NCBI RefSeq assembly: GCF_000708265.2 | Contig: NZ_JCKI01000002.1 | Location: 310,001-374,000, forward strand | Origin: Pedobacter sp. R20-19 | GTDB taxonomy: Bacteria; Bacteroidota; Bacteroidia; Sphingobacteriales; Sphingobacteriaceae | Direction: 5' to 3' | Length of the DNA: 64,000 bases | Part shown: one piece after another, positions 17,186 through 27,868 of the stretch | How positions within the stretch are numbered: position 1 is the first letter of the stretch | How the letters are laid out: the number at the start of each line of letters is the position of its first letter | Program-made: the position numbers and the translations under genes | The notes under the pieces: generated by a model | What the model saw: only the letters and a program-made list of their open reading frames with translations | What the model was told of the DNA's origin: nothing | Databases searched by the model: none

Positions 17186-18850
17186 TTGAGTAATGAACAG
17201 AATTTAAAAAATTTTAAACAACTGATTCATAAAGATATGCAGTTCGAAATGTTAAAAGATAAGTCTTCAATTATCAAGGTAATTGGTGTTGGAGGCGGTG
17301 GCGGCAACGCAGTAAACCATATGTACCTATCGGGTATTACTGGTGTAGATTTTATTATTTGTAATACAGATGCCCAGGCTTTGGAATCTAGTCCTATACC
17401 TAACAAGGTACAGTTAGGTGCTAGTTTAACCGAAGGGATGGGGGCTGGTTCTATTCCTGAGGTTGGTAAAAACTCAGCAATAGAGAATATAGATGATATT
17501 AAAGCTATGTTGGGTAGTACAACCAAAATGCTTTTTATTACTGCAGGAATGGGTGGTGGTACAGGTACAGGTGCATCTCCAATTATTGCTAAAGCCGCTA
17601 AAGAACTTGATATTTTAACTGTTGCTATCATCACTACTCCATTTTCATTCGAAGGGAAAAGACGTCGTCTCCAGGCCGATGAAGGAATGGAAGAATTAAA
17701 GAAATATGTAGATTCTTATCTGGTGATTTCAAATGATCGCTTACGCGAGATTTTTGGAAACCTAACCTTAGGTTCTGCATTTGGCCAGGCCGATGATATT
17801 TTAACTACTGCTGCTAAAGGTATCGCCGAAATCATTACTGTTCCAGGTTATATCAACGTAGATTTTAAGGATGTTCGTACGGTGATGAAAGATAGTGGCG
17901 TAGCCATTATGGGTAGTCATTCTGCTGATGGTGAAGATCGTGCTTTAGAGGCCGTTGAAGGTGCTTTAGCTTCTCCACTTTTAAAAGACAATGAAATTGA
18001 AGGCGCCCGTTATATCTTATTAAACATCAGTTCTGGTCTCCGTGAAGTAACCATGGATGAAGTGTCTATCATTACGGATTATATTCAGGATAAAGCTGGT
18101 TTATCGGCAGATTTAATCTGGGGTAATTGTACAGACGAATCTCTGGAAGATAAATTATCGGTAACGATTATTGCTACTGGTTTCCAGACTTCTGAAGAGC
18201 GTGTTCACGAAGAAAAAAATAAGAAGAAAATTTCACTATTAACGCCAGAAGAAGCACCTTTAGTTCGTCCAATTGAACCTGTAAATTCTTTCATACAACC
18301 AAAGGCGGAGCCATCTTATGAGCCGGTTTTGAAAGCAAAAGAAGAAGTATCTCAGGCAGATCTTTTTGGTGGAATGTTTAATAAGCCAGAAACGCAGAAA
18401 CACCAGGAGCCAGATACCCATATTGTTCGTCATACACTTGTTGAAGAAGAACCTCAGGTAGAAGAATCTAAAGAAACGGGTTTTGAATTTGAAATTAAAT
18501 TGGCTGAGCCTAATTATGTTTTTGATACGCCAGTTGCTGAACCAACACCCGAACCTGAAATGCCAGTGGTAGGTTTAGATGACGACAAAAATGATGAGTC
18601 TATGGAAGAGCAATTAAAAAAATCTAAAGAGCGTATTTTACGTCTGAAAGATTTAAGCATGAAATTGCGTACTACCAATGGCTTACAGGAATTGGAAAAT
18701 GAACCTGCTTACAAGCGTAAACAAATGCAATTGCAGCAAGTTCAGCATTCATCAGAGTCTCAGGTGAGTCGTTTTACGCTAAGCAACGATCAGGATGGTG
18801 GTACGGAGATCAGACCGAATAATTCCTTTTTACACGATAACGTTGATTAA
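17186..18850 (+). CDS. ftsZ: FtsZ, tubulin-like division GTPase
   Basis: The cytosolic GTPase that forms the Z ring. The GTPase core has IKVIGVGGGGGNAVNHM, the tubulin signature GMGGGTGTGASP, and the T7-loop region NVDFKDVRTVM. A long disordered acidic linker (about 340-500) and a conserved-looking tail ending NNSFLHDNVD follow; at 554 residues it is long because of the linker, as in other Bacteroidota. The start is uncertain. TTG at 17186 gives MSNEQNLKNF..., while ATG at 17237 gives MQFEMLKDKSS and would leave a 129-bp spacer. A terminator follows at 18872. Confidence 0.96.
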   Translation: MSNEQNLKNFKQLIHKDMQFEMLKDKSSIIKVIGVGGGGGNAVNHMYLSGITGVDFIICNTDAQALESSPIPNKVQLGASLTEGMGAGSIPEVGKNSAIENIDDIKAMLGSTTKMLFITAGMGGGTGTGASPIIAKAAKELDILTVAIITTPFSFEGKRRRLQADEGMEELKKYVDSYLVISNDRLREIFGNLTLGSAFGQADDILTTAAKGIAEIITVPGYINVDFKDVRTVMKDSGVAIMGSHSADGEDRALEAVEGALASPLLKDNEIEGARYILLNISSGLREVTMDEVSIITDYIQDKAGLSADLIWGNCTDESLEDKLSVTIIATGFQTSEERVHEEKNKKKISLLTPEEAPLVRPIEPVNSFIQPKAEPSYEPVLKAKEEVSQADLFGGMFNKPETQKHQEPDTHIVRHTLVEEEPQVEESKETGFEFEIKLAEPNYVFDTPVAEPTPEPEMPVVGLDDDKNDESMEEQLKKSKERILRLKDLSMKLRTTNGLQELENEPAYKRKQMQLQQVQHSSESQVSRFTLSNDQDGGTEIRPNNSFLHDNVD

Positions 18851-18871
18851 TTCATACCAAATATAATTTTA

Positions 18872-18901
18872 AGCCCTCGATATTACGTCGGGGGCTTTTT
18901 T
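18872..18901 (+). terminator. intrinsic terminator after ftsZ
   Basis: Nine-bp stem (AGCCCTCGA 18872-18880, TCGGGGGCT 18888-18896, one G-U pair), 7-nt loop, then a T run. It closes the dcw transcription unit. Confidence 0.88.
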
Positions 18902-18956
18902 GGCATAAAATTAGATTGTTAAAAAATCTTAATTGACAAGCAAAAGATTAATCTAA

Positions 18957-18987
18957 TTGATTTTAAGACGAATAAAGCTTAAATTCG
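18957..18987 (+). promoter_or_regulatory. candidate Bacteroidota promoter before the alpha-oxoamine synthase gene
   Basis: ATTG-like -33 element (TTG at 18957-18959), 20-bp spacer, and TAAATTCG (18980-18987), one base off TAnnTTTG. It lies just past the ftsZ terminator and about 30 bp before the gene. The match is imperfect. Confidence 0.4.
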
Positions 18988-19018
18988 CAAAATTTTTATT
19001 ATACAAATACATAGTACA

Positions 19019-20260
19019 TTGGATATATTCGACAAGATAGCAAAGCACATGGGCCCACTTGGTCAACACCAAAAATGGTCACATGGGTATTTCTCATTTC
19101 CAAAATTAGAGGGAGAGATTGCACCACACATGCAATTTAAAGGAAAAGAGCATTTAGTTTGGAGCTTAAATAATTATTTAGGTTTAGCCAATCATCCGGA
19201 GGTTAGAAAAGCTGATGCAGAGGCAGCAGCAGAATTTGGTATGGCTTACCCGATGGGTGCTAGAATGATGAGTGGTAATTCAAAATATCATGAGCAACTA
19301 GAACAGGAACTTGCCGATTTTGTTGGCAAACCTGATGCATTTTTGTTGAATTATGGCTACCAGGGTATGGTTTCGATTATTGATACCTTAGTGGATAGAA
19401 ATGATGTTATCGTTTATGATGCAGAATCACATGCTTGTATTATTGATGGGCTTCGTTTACATATGGGTAAAAGATTTGTTTATCAGCACAATGATATAGA
19501 TAGTGCCCGTAAACAATTAGAACGTGCTACCAAACTTACAAAAGAATCAGGAGGGGGTATTCTTTTAATCACTGAAGGTGTTTTCGGAATGAGTGGCGCT
19601 CAGGGTAAATTAAAAGAAATCGTCGATCTTAAAAATGATTTTGAATTTAGGATCTTGGTTGATGATGCACACGGTTTTGGAACAATGGGTAAAACTGGTG
19701 CCGGTACACATGAAGCACAGGATTGTATTGAAGGAATTGATGTTTACTTTGGTACATTTGCTAAATCAATGGCTGGTATTGGCGCTTTTGTTGCCTCTAC
19801 AGAAGAAATTACTAATTTCTTAAGGTATAATATGCGTTCTCAAACCTTTGCAAAAGCATTGCCGATGCCAATGGTTAAAGGGCTTTTAAAGCGTTTAGAA
19901 TTATTAAAAAGCAAACCTGAGCTTAAAGATAAGTTATGGGAAATTGCCACAACCTTACAAAAAGGGCTGCGTGAACGCGGTTTTGATTTGGGGGTAACGA
20001 ATTCAGTTGTAACACCAGTTTTCTTAAAGGGTGAATTAACTGATGCTACAGCCATTACCTTCGATTTACGTGAAAATTACAGTATTTTCTGTTCAATTGT
20101 AGTGTACCCGGTAATACCTAAAGGTATGATCGAATTGCGTTTAATTCCTACAGCTGTACATACATTAGAAGATGTTCAACGTACATTAGATGCTTTTAGT
20201 GAAGTTTCAGAAAAACTGGAAAACGGTTATTATAAAGAAAATCAGTTTGCAATTGCATAA
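19019..20260 (+). CDS. alpha-oxoamine synthase family enzyme (serine palmitoyltransferase-like)
   Basis: A fold-type I PLP enzyme of the alpha-oxoamine synthase group, which condenses an amino acid with an acyl thioester and releases CO2. Visible motifs are WSLNNYLGLANHPEV, GARMMSGN, ESHACIIDGLRL, LVDDAHGFGTMG (PLP-binding Asp and His) and TFAKSMAGIGAF, where the Lys is the likely Schiff-base residue. The family includes serine palmitoyltransferase, cysteate acyltransferase (sulfonolipid synthesis), glycine C-acetyltransferase and BioF. Bacteroidota make sphingolipids and sulfonolipids, so a lipid role is attractive, but sequence alone does not fix the substrate. The start is a TTG that gives the N-terminus MDIFDKIAKHMGPLGQ; ATG at 19049 is the alternative. 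Confidence 0.85.
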   Translation: MDIFDKIAKHMGPLGQHQKWSHGYFSFPKLEGEIAPHMQFKGKEHLVWSLNNYLGLANHPEVRKADAEAAAEFGMAYPMGARMMSGNSKYHEQLEQELADFVGKPDAFLLNYGYQGMVSIIDTLVDRNDVIVYDAESHACIIDGLRLHMGKRFVYQHNDIDSARKQLERATKLTKESGGGILLITEGVFGMSGAQGKLKEIVDLKNDFEFRILVDDAHGFGTMGKTGAGTHEAQDCIEGIDVYFGTFAKSMAGIGAFVASTEEITNFLRYNMRSQTFAKALPMPMVKGLLKRLELLKSKPELKDKLWEIATTLQKGLRERGFDLGVTNSVVTPVFLKGELTDATAITFDLRENYSIFCSIVVYPVIPKGMIELRLIPTAVHTLEDVQRTLDAFSEVSEKLENGYYKENQFAIA

Positions 20261-20283
20261 GTAATCATATTACTGAAATACAG

Positions 20284-20315
20284 AAGCCAATTATTTAAAA
20301 TAATTGGCTTTTTTG
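20284..20315 (+). terminator. intrinsic terminator after the alpha-oxoamine synthase gene
   Basis: Perfect 10-bp stem AAGCCAATTA (20284-20293) / TAATTGGCTT (20301-20310), 7-nt loop, followed by TTTT. Confidence 0.85.
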
Positions 20316-20397
20316 CTTTAATAGTATTTCTTAATCTGACATAGATGAGCTTCGAAAAGAAAAAAGCACTTTAAACAGCTATTTTTATTGATGAATA

Positions 20398-20405
20398 TTT
20401 TTGTT
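20398..20405 (+). promoter_or_regulatory. candidate -7 element before the histone-like gene
   Basis: TATTTTTG matches TAnnTTTG exactly and lies 73 bp before the start codon. No TTTG is at the right distance upstream (TTTA at 20372-20375 is nearest), so this is a partial match. Confidence 0.35.
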
Positions 20406-20478
20406 TATGCAACAAACCAATTAAATTAGAGTTAGGTAATTAAAAATCAAACCCTTAAAACAATAGGAGTCCAGAAAA

Positions 20479-20655
20479 ATGAAAAAATTTGAAGAAGTAA
20501 AAAGTTTAGTTGCAGCTTTGGAAGCTGATGCAGACAAATTTTATAACAAAGGTAATAGCGCTGCTGGAACCCGTGTTCGTAAAGGTATGCAGGATTTAAA
20601 GAACTTAGCCCAGGCTATTCGTTTAGAAGTACAGGAAGCAAAAAATAAAGATTAG
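20479..20655 (+). CDS. histone H1-like protein (Hc1 family), 58 residues
   Basis: A short gene: MKKFEEVKSLVAALEAD... with DKFYNKGNSAAGTRVRKGM and DLKNLAQAIRLEVQEAK. This is the compact Bacteroidota form of the Hc1 histone H1-like family, small basic helical proteins thought to bind nucleic acid. The RVRK stretch and lysine content fit that, although glutamates make the net charge modest. It has its own spacer, a weak -7 box, AGGAG-like bases (20466-20470) before the ATG, and a strong terminator, so it is monocistronic and probably abundant. The function in this organism is inferred from the family. Confidence 0.85.
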   Translation: MKKFEEVKSLVAALEADADKFYNKGNSAAGTRVRKGMQDLKNLAQAIRLEVQEAKNKD

Positions 20656-20681
20656 ATACTTAGATAAAGATATGATTAAAT

Positions 20682-20717
20682 AAACAGCCTCTCGAATAAT
20701 CTCAGGAGGCTGTTTTG
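20682..20717 (+). terminator. intrinsic terminator after the histone-like gene
   Basis: Perfect 10-bp stem AAACAGCCTC (20682-20691) / GAGGCTGTTT (20706-20715), 14-nt loop, ending in T residues. Confidence 0.85.
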
Positions 20718-20791
20718 CATCTCCTCATAATTTATAATGATAAAATATGAATGGATTATCAATAAGTCTGCTGTATATTCAAATATGCATA

Positions 20792-20840
20792 AAAAAACAG
20801 GTTAATTTCTTTTGCGCTTCAGCAATAAAATTAACCTGTT
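20792..20840 (-). terminator. terminator of the dapA transcript
   Basis: On the minus strand, perfect 13-bp arms at 20828-20840 and 20795-20807 (AACAGGTTAATTT and complement) with a 20-nt loop, followed by a T run (A's at 20791-20797 on the + strand). It lies 40 bp past the dapA stop and faces the previous terminator. Confidence 0.82.
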
Positions 20841-20880
20841 CTATTTAAACATACGCTTTAAATGAAGCATCGCTTACTAT

Positions 20881-21768
20881 TTATGCCAGTTGAGCAAGCT
20901 TTTCTAATTCATTTATAATAGCATGGTCCAATGCAGAAGAAGCCTTTATTAACGGTAACCTCACCGTATCGCCACAAATGCCTAAATGTTTTAGTGCAGC
21001 TTTAACTCCAGCCGGATTTCCTTCTGCAAAAGCCAAGCGTGTAAATTCAATGGAGCTTAAATGTGCAGGAACAGCGTCTTTAAAGTCGCCATTTAAACAT
21101 TGTCTAACCATATCAGAAAACTGCCTTGGGATAGCATTGGCTACAACTGAAATAATACCAGATGCACCTAAAGCAATCATTGGCAGTGTAATCGGATCAT
21201 CACCAGAAATTAATAAAAAGTCTTCCGGCTTATCCCTCATAATCTGATTAAACTGATCAAAACTTCCGGATGCTTCTTTGGTTGCGATGATATTTTTAAA
21301 ATCATGTGCTAATCTGCAAGTGGTTTCCGGGCTCATATTGCTCATGGTACGTCCTGGAACATTATATAAAATAAGATCCAGTGGCGAAACTTCTGCCAGG
21401 TATTTGTAGTGCTGATAAATTCCTTCCTGAGTGGGCTTATTATAATAAGGACTTACGGATAAAATAGCGCTGTAACCTGTAGTATCAAATGCTTTAATAT
21501 CTTCAGCAACGGCAAGTGTATGATTACCCCCAATACCCGCTACTAACGGTAATCTGTTATTATTAATTTCAGCCGTGTATGCCCATACCTTCTTCTTCTC
21601 ATCCTTAGTCATGGTAGCGGTTTCGCCAGTTGTACCTAAAGAAACGAGGTAATCTATCCCTCCTTCGATCAAATGATTAATCAGGTTTTTTAAACCGTTA
21701 TAATCAACAGATCCATCTGCATTGAAAGGTGTAACCAATGCCACACCAGTACCCTGAAATTTGTTCAT
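20881..21768 (-). CDS. dapA: 4-hydroxy-tetrahydrodipicolinate synthase DapA
   Basis: A cytosolic class I aldolase-fold enzyme that condenses pyruvate with aspartate semialdehyde, the first committed step to diaminopimelate and lysine. The 295 residues hold GTTGET (45-50), Tyr135 in YNVPGRT, and the Schiff-base lysine Lys164 in ATKEASGS, the catalytic set of the family. DapA output feeds the DAP-specific MurE in the dcw cluster. The gene lies 88 bp downstream of ligA on the same strand, across a low-complexity spacer with TTTTGAATGAGAG, a word also found before the four-helix gene. Identification is secure. Confidence 0.96.
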   Translation of the reverse strand: MNKFQGTGVALVTPFNADGSVDYNGLKNLINHLIEGGIDYLVSLGTTGETATMTKDEKKKVWAYTAEINNNRLPLVAGIGGNHTLAVAEDIKAFDTTGYSAILSVSPYYNKPTQEGIYQHYKYLAEVSPLDLILYNVPGRTMSNMSPETTCRLAHDFKNIIATKEASGSFDQFNQIMRDKPEDFLLISGDDPITLPMIALGASGIISVVANAIPRQFSDMVRQCLNGDFKDAVPAHLSSIEFTRLAFAEGNPAGVKAALKHLGICGDTVRLPLIKASSALDHAIINELEKLAQLA

Positions 21769-21856
21769 TATATAATGTAATTATTGAATTTTGAATGAGA
21801 GATTGACTGAATGCTCACGTGCTATCATTTACTATATCTATTCTTCACTCATTTTT

Positions 21857-23899
<2,043 letters not shown>

Positions 23900-23983
23900 T
23901 TATACTTTGAAGCACAAAAAGCTATGGGAAATGAATGAGATTACCATTAACTTAATTTTTATAGATAACAGGAGCAATTACTG

Positions 23984-25189
23984 TTAAGCCGGATCTTGAT
24001 TGGTGTTTTTATTTAATAGCTGAAGAAATTCAATCAAGCCAATAGCTTCTGTGTTGTTAGGAAGAGGATACCTCTCAGTACCGGAATAAACTACAAATTT
24101 TTCGGTGGCACCAATATCTTCACTTGCGATATGAAAACCTTTTGCAATTTTTGGTGAGGCTGATCTTTTCACCTCTACCGCCCAGATTTTGTGATTCGGA
24201 CCTTCTAAAACAAGATCAATTTCTGTTTGTGTAGCCGATCTATAATAACTGTATTGCCATTTACTAGATAACTGACCAATAATATTTTCTATCACAAAGC
24301 CTTCCCAGCTTGAACCTAATGCAGGGTGCCCCAGAAGGTCTTCCAGACTAGATATATTAAGCAATTTGTGAAGAATTCCTGTATCGCGGATATAGATTTT
24401 AGGAGATTTTACCAATCTTTTTTTAGTATTTCCTGCCCAGGGTTGCAGTTGCCTCACCATATAAAAATCCGTTAATACATCCAGATATAGTTTCACCGTT
24501 GGGTGGCTTACTTCCAGGCTTTTGGCTAAATCTGTATAAATTACCTGCTGTCCATTAAAATGAGCTAGCATAGACCAAAATCTTTTTAATCGGTTTGCTG
24601 GTAAACTTGGTCCCATTAATGGAATATCGCGTTCTACATAAGTCGAAATAAAATCATTTAACCATTCCCAGCTTTCTTCAGCATCAATAGCAAGAAAACT
24701 TCCCGGAAACCCACCTCTAAACCAAAGTTTTTCTACGCTAAAACCAAGTGGATCATGATTGTATATTTCCAGTGCATTAAAGGGGGTAAGTTCTATGTAC
24801 CTGATTCTGCCTGCTAATGTTTCCGATGATAGTTGTAGCAGGTCTCTTGATGCCGAGCCCAATAGCAGAAAATGACCAGCTTGCTCACCTGATCGCCTTC
24901 TCAGATCAACGATTCCCCTTAGGTTAGGAAAAAGATCTGGTTTACGCTGAACCTCATCAATAATCAGGATTACATTTTCAAATCTTTTTAAGTAGCTTTC
25001 AGTATCCTGAAGCTTATTAATATCGGTATCTAGTTCGAGATCCAGATAACTCGTTTTTTTAGCTGAAAACTCGCCCGAGATTTGAAATGCCAACGTTGTT
25101 TTACCAACTTGTCTTGGCCCTAAAAGCGCAACAATTGGAACGCTTTTTAAACCTTTAACAATTTTTTCTTTAATTAATCTTTCAATCAT
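23984..25189 (-). CDS. AAA_14/DUF4143 family ATPase
   Basis: A 401-residue P-loop ATPase: Walker A LLGPRQVGKTTLA (23-34), Walker B NVILIIDEVQ (72-81), and a sensor segment FLLLGSAS. The second half is a DUF4143 domain with a winged-helix-like region (LEVSHPTVKLYLDVLTDFYMVRQL) and a PD-(D/E)xK-like core (SSWEGFVIENII, then TEIDLVLEG and WAVEVKRS). These proteins are widespread, often in mobile or defence settings, and have no settled function. Two large palindromes lie directly upstream (25190-25282), and a TATATTTG promoter word sits between them, suggesting tight regulation. The strand and position between housekeeping genes suggest acquisition. Confidence 0.88.
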   Translation of the reverse strand: MIERLIKEKIVKGLKSVPIVALLGPRQVGKTTLAFQISGEFSAKKTSYLDLELDTDINKLQDTESYLKRFENVILIIDEVQRKPDLFPNLRGIVDLRRRSGEQAGHFLLLGSASRDLLQLSSETLAGRIRYIELTPFNALEIYNHDPLGFSVEKLWFRGGFPGSFLAIDAEESWEWLNDFISTYVERDIPLMGPSLPANRLKRFWSMLAHFNGQQVIYTDLAKSLEVSHPTVKLYLDVLTDFYMVRQLQPWAGNTKKRLVKSPKIYIRDTGILHKLLNISSLEDLLGHPALGSSWEGFVIENIIGQLSSKWQYSYYRSATQTEIDLVLEGPNHKIWAVEVKRSASPKIAKGFHIASEDIGATEKFVVYSGTERYPLPNNTEAIGLIEFLQLLNKNTNQDPA

Positions 25190-25282
25190 AACCTTGTAAT
25201 TTGAAACCTTAGCTTTCAGATTACAAACAAATATACACTTAAACCTTGTAATTTGAAAGTTTAACTTTCAAATTACAAGGTT
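25190..25282 (-). promoter_or_regulatory. two palindromes bracketing the DUF4143 ATPase promoter
   Basis: A perfect palindrome with 20-nt arms and a 1-nt centre lies at 25242-25282; its arm begins AACCTTGTAATTTGAAAGTT. A second copy (arms 25190-25206 and 25214-25226, one mismatch) reaches the base next to the start codon. Between them, on the minus strand, TATATTTG (25235-25228) matches the Bacteroidota -7 box. No TTTG is at the right distance upstream. The arrangement looks like paired operators or a repeat tied to this gene family; which one is unproven. Confidence 0.65.
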
Positions 25283-25306
25283 AGTGGATGTGATTTTAAT
25301 AATTAC

Positions 25307-25981
25307 TTATATTAACTTGACCTCAATTTCATTAAAAATCTCCATGAAGTCTTTGGCTAAAATGGGCTTAAAAACTTCCAGTTGAAAAGTCAATTCTTGT
25401 AGCTGAAGCTCATTTAAAGTTTCTGGCCACAGGCGCATGCAGATTCTATTTAAGGCATAGCTAATGTTTTCCAGCTTTTGGTAGCTTAATAAATATTTGC
25501 TACTGATAAATTTTTCCATAAATTTCGTGAAAACGATCTGGTTTTTAAGGCCACAATGTTCCAGAAAATCAGTTAGTGAATTTGGATTAACAGCAGTCAG
25601 CTTATCGTAAAAATGATTGACCTGAACGAGGTTCTGCTCAATTAATAAATGATCTAACAATAATTCTAAACCAATATGGGCCAAAAACGATGGGCGAATC
25701 GGCGTATCAATTACTATGGGTTTAATAAGCTCCTTTAGCAGTGTGGTTTTTTCCAGAAAGAAATCAGACGAGTGAAAATATAAATCAACAGCTAAATGTC
25801 TTTTCCAGCCTTTGAGCAAGTTTTCTTCATCTGGATTTCCTTTAAACAAAAATTCATTTTTCTGTGGGTATAAATTAAATTCCTTAGAAGCATTTTTGAT
25901 CAGATCGGGCAAAACCGTCCCCATTACTATATTAGCATCCTGCGTTAATCTTTCAAAATAATAATGGGATAGAAAGTTCAT
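25307..25981 (-). CDS. ACP phosphodiesterase-like (AcpH) protein
   Basis: A 224-residue protein starting MNFLSHYYFERLTQDANIVMGTVLPDLIK, the opening pattern of the acyl-carrier-protein phosphodiesterase family (MNFLaH...G...D). It also has KGWKRHLAVDLYFHSSDFF, comparable to the family His-Asp residues that may bind metal, and FLAHIGLELLLDHLLI. AcpH removes phosphopantetheine from ACP. Bacteroidota homologues are usually annotated only as hypothetical, and similarity is strongest at the N-terminus, so activity is uncertain. It lies alone between the DUF4143 palindromes and the tyrS promoter. Confidence 0.6.
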   Translation of the reverse strand: MNFLSHYYFERLTQDANIVMGTVLPDLIKNASKEFNLYPQKNEFLFKGNPDEENLLKGWKRHLAVDLYFHSSDFFLEKTTLLKELIKPIVIDTPIRPSFLAHIGLELLLDHLLIEQNLVQVNHFYDKLTAVNPNSLTDFLEHCGLKNQIVFTKFMEKFISSKYLLSYQKLENISYALNRICMRLWPETLNELQLQELTFQLEVFKPILAKDFMEIFNEIEVKLI

Positions 25982-26157
25982 GTTGCAAGGTAATATTTTC
26001 TTTAGTTATGCAAAATATCAAGAGTAAAAAGGTATTGATAGTATGCTCGAATTTTCTCTGGCCCAGTGAGGCTCTTAATCAGGTTATTTGAAAATGAATG
26101 GCATAATTGGGTATACTAATTTGAGTATGATAAAAGCTATTTTACGCCATCAAGTAA

Positions 26158-26190
26158 TTTGCATTAAAGTAAGTGAAAATTTTATCTTTG
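26158..26190 (+). promoter_or_regulatory. tyrS promoter
   Basis: TTTG (26158-26161), 21-bp spacer, TATCTTTG (26183-26190): an exact match to the Bacteroidota TTTG/TAnnTTTG pattern, 28 bp before the tyrS ATG. Confidence 0.75.
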
Positions 26191-26218
26191 CACGCAAGAG
26201 AATTAAATTGCTTATACA

Positions 26219-27505
26219 ATGACGAATTTTGTTGAAGAGTTAAGGTGGCGGGGCATGCTGCATGATATTATGCCAAATACTGAAGAAAAATTAAATGAAG
26301 GCATGACATCCGGTTATATCGGTTTTGATCCTACTGCTGATTCACTTCATGTTGGTCACTTAACGCAAATCATGACTTTAATTCACTTCCAAAATGCAGG
26401 GCATAAACCTTTTGCTTTGGTTGGAGGGGCAACTGGTATGGTTGGCGATCCCTCTGGTAAATCGGATGAACGTAACCTCCAAACACCAGAAATGATTGAG
26501 CATAACCTAAAGGGGATGAAAAGTCAACTTTCCAAATTCTTAAAATTTGAAGAGGGCGGAAATGGTGCGGTAATGGTAAATAATGCAGATTGGTTTAAGG
26601 ATATGAACTTGTTTACGTTTATCAGAGATGTGGGTAAGCATATTACCGTAAACTATATGATGGCAAAGGATAGTGTTAAAAGACGCTTGGAAGGTGATTC
26701 TGGCTTATCCTTTACCGAATTTTGTTACCAGTTGATTCAGGGATATGATTTCTACCATTTATGGAAAAATGAAAACTGTCTGGTTCAGATGGGTGGATCA
26801 GATCAGTGGGGCAATATTGTAACAGGTACTGAATTAATTAGAAGAAAAGATGCCGGAACAGCTTATGCCATTACTACGCAATTGATTAAAAAGGCAGATG
26901 GAACCAAGTTTGGGAAAACAGAAAGTGGTGCCGTTTGGTTAGATCCGGCGAAAACATCTCCATATAAATTTTATCAGTTTTGGTTAAATGCATCGGATGA
27001 TGATGTGAAAAAATGGATCAGGATTTTTACCCTGAAAAATAAAGAGGAAATAGAAACCTTAGAAAAGGAACATGATGCAGCACCACATTTGCGCATTATT
27101 CAGAAAGCTTTAGCTGAAGATATTACAGTGAAAACGCACTCGGTAGAAGCTTTGGAAACTGCTATTAAAACTTCGGAGTTTTTATTTGGAAACGGTTCAC
27201 TTGAATTTTTAAAAAGCTTGTCAGAAAGTCAGGTGTTAGAAATGTTTGAAGGTATTCCTCAGTTTCATATCTCTAAATCAGAATTAAGCAACGGTATTGA
27301 TGCAGCAACTTTATTTGCCGAGAAAGCTACCGTTTTTTCTTCTAAAGGTGAAACTAAGAAATTAATACAAGGTGGTGGAGTTTCTGTAAATAAAGAAAAA
27401 GTAACTGATGCCATGCAGGTTTTTAATACTGAAAACCTGATCAATGATCAGTTTATTGTAGTACAAAAAGGAAAGAAAAACTATTTCCTACTGATTGCAG
27501 AATAG
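26219..27505 (+). CDS. tyrS: tyrosyl-tRNA synthetase
   Basis: A class I aminoacyl-tRNA synthetase that charges tRNA-Tyr. The 428-residue protein has IGFDPTADSLHVGHL with the HIGH-type motif HVGH (44-47), the tyrosine-binding QGYDFYHL and MGGSDQWGNIVTG, and the KMSKS-type loop as KFGKT near residue 235. A C-terminal S4-like RNA-binding domain (about 360-428, KLIQGGGVSVNKEKV) follows. This layout is that of TyrRS. It has its own promoter and a strong terminator, so it is a single-gene unit. Confidence 0.97.
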   Translation: MTNFVEELRWRGMLHDIMPNTEEKLNEGMTSGYIGFDPTADSLHVGHLTQIMTLIHFQNAGHKPFALVGGATGMVGDPSGKSDERNLQTPEMIEHNLKGMKSQLSKFLKFEEGGNGAVMVNNADWFKDMNLFTFIRDVGKHITVNYMMAKDSVKRRLEGDSGLSFTEFCYQLIQGYDFYHLWKNENCLVQMGGSDQWGNIVTGTELIRRKDAGTAYAITTQLIKKADGTKFGKTESGAVWLDPAKTSPYKFYQFWLNASDDDVKKWIRIFTLKNKEEIETLEKEHDAAPHLRIIQKALAEDITVKTHSVEALETAIKTSEFLFGNGSLEFLKSLSESQVLEMFEGIPQFHISKSELSNGIDAATLFAEKATVFSSKGETKKLIQGGGVSVNKEKVTDAMQVFNTENLINDQFIVVQKGKKNYFLLIAE

Positions 27506-27511
27506 ACTACA

Positions 27512-27548
27512 AACAATAAAGGCTCAAAGTAATTGAGCCTTTATTGTT
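27512..27548 (+). terminator. intrinsic terminator after tyrS
   Basis: Perfect 16-bp stem (27512-27527 / 27533-27548) with a 5-nt AGTAA loop; the core is AAAGGCTCAA / TTGAGCCTTT. Its AT-rich flanks would let it work in both directions between tyrS and the leftward lipoprotein gene. Confidence 0.85.
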
Positions 27549-27589
27549 AGATAAAAATAATTAATAACTAGTAGTTAAAAAGGATAATA

Positions 27590-27793
27590 CTAATGCTTGA
27601 CGTCAGCAGGAGCATTAGTAGTTGAATCTGCATACACCTTACCTTTTGTGGTATCCATCATTGCTGAATCTTTTTTATTCGTATCTGAATATTTATAAGT
27701 GCTATCTGCATTTTCCTGATCAGCTTGTTTACCATTACATGATGCCACAAATAAACCTGTTACGGTTAGTGCTGCTAAAAAGATATTTTTCAT
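27590..27793 (-). CDS. small lipoprotein, unknown function
   Basis: A 67-residue precursor with a lipoprotein signal peptide: MKNIFLAALTVTGLFVASC, lipobox VASC with Cys19. The mature part is short, hydrophilic and rich in Asp, Lys, Ser and Thr, with no recognisable domain. It is likely anchored in the envelope. It lies between the tyrS terminator and a LuxE-like gene 75 bp upstream on the same strand. I do not recognise a family. Confidence 0.7.
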   Translation of the reverse strand: MKNIFLAALTVTGLFVASCNGKQADQENADSTYKYSDTNKKDSAMMDTTKGKVYADSTTNAPADVKH

Positions 27794-27868
27794 AGTATAA
27801 GGTTTTGTATAAATAATCCTTTTTAGCAGGTAATTGTTTTAGCTAATTGAGTTTTTAGAGTAATTCAA

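Noticed and set aside
17227..17634. A 135-codon open frame opposite ftsZ, proline- and isoleucine-rich
   Set aside because: Mirror of the glycine-rich FtsZ GTPase core; composition explained by the coding strand.
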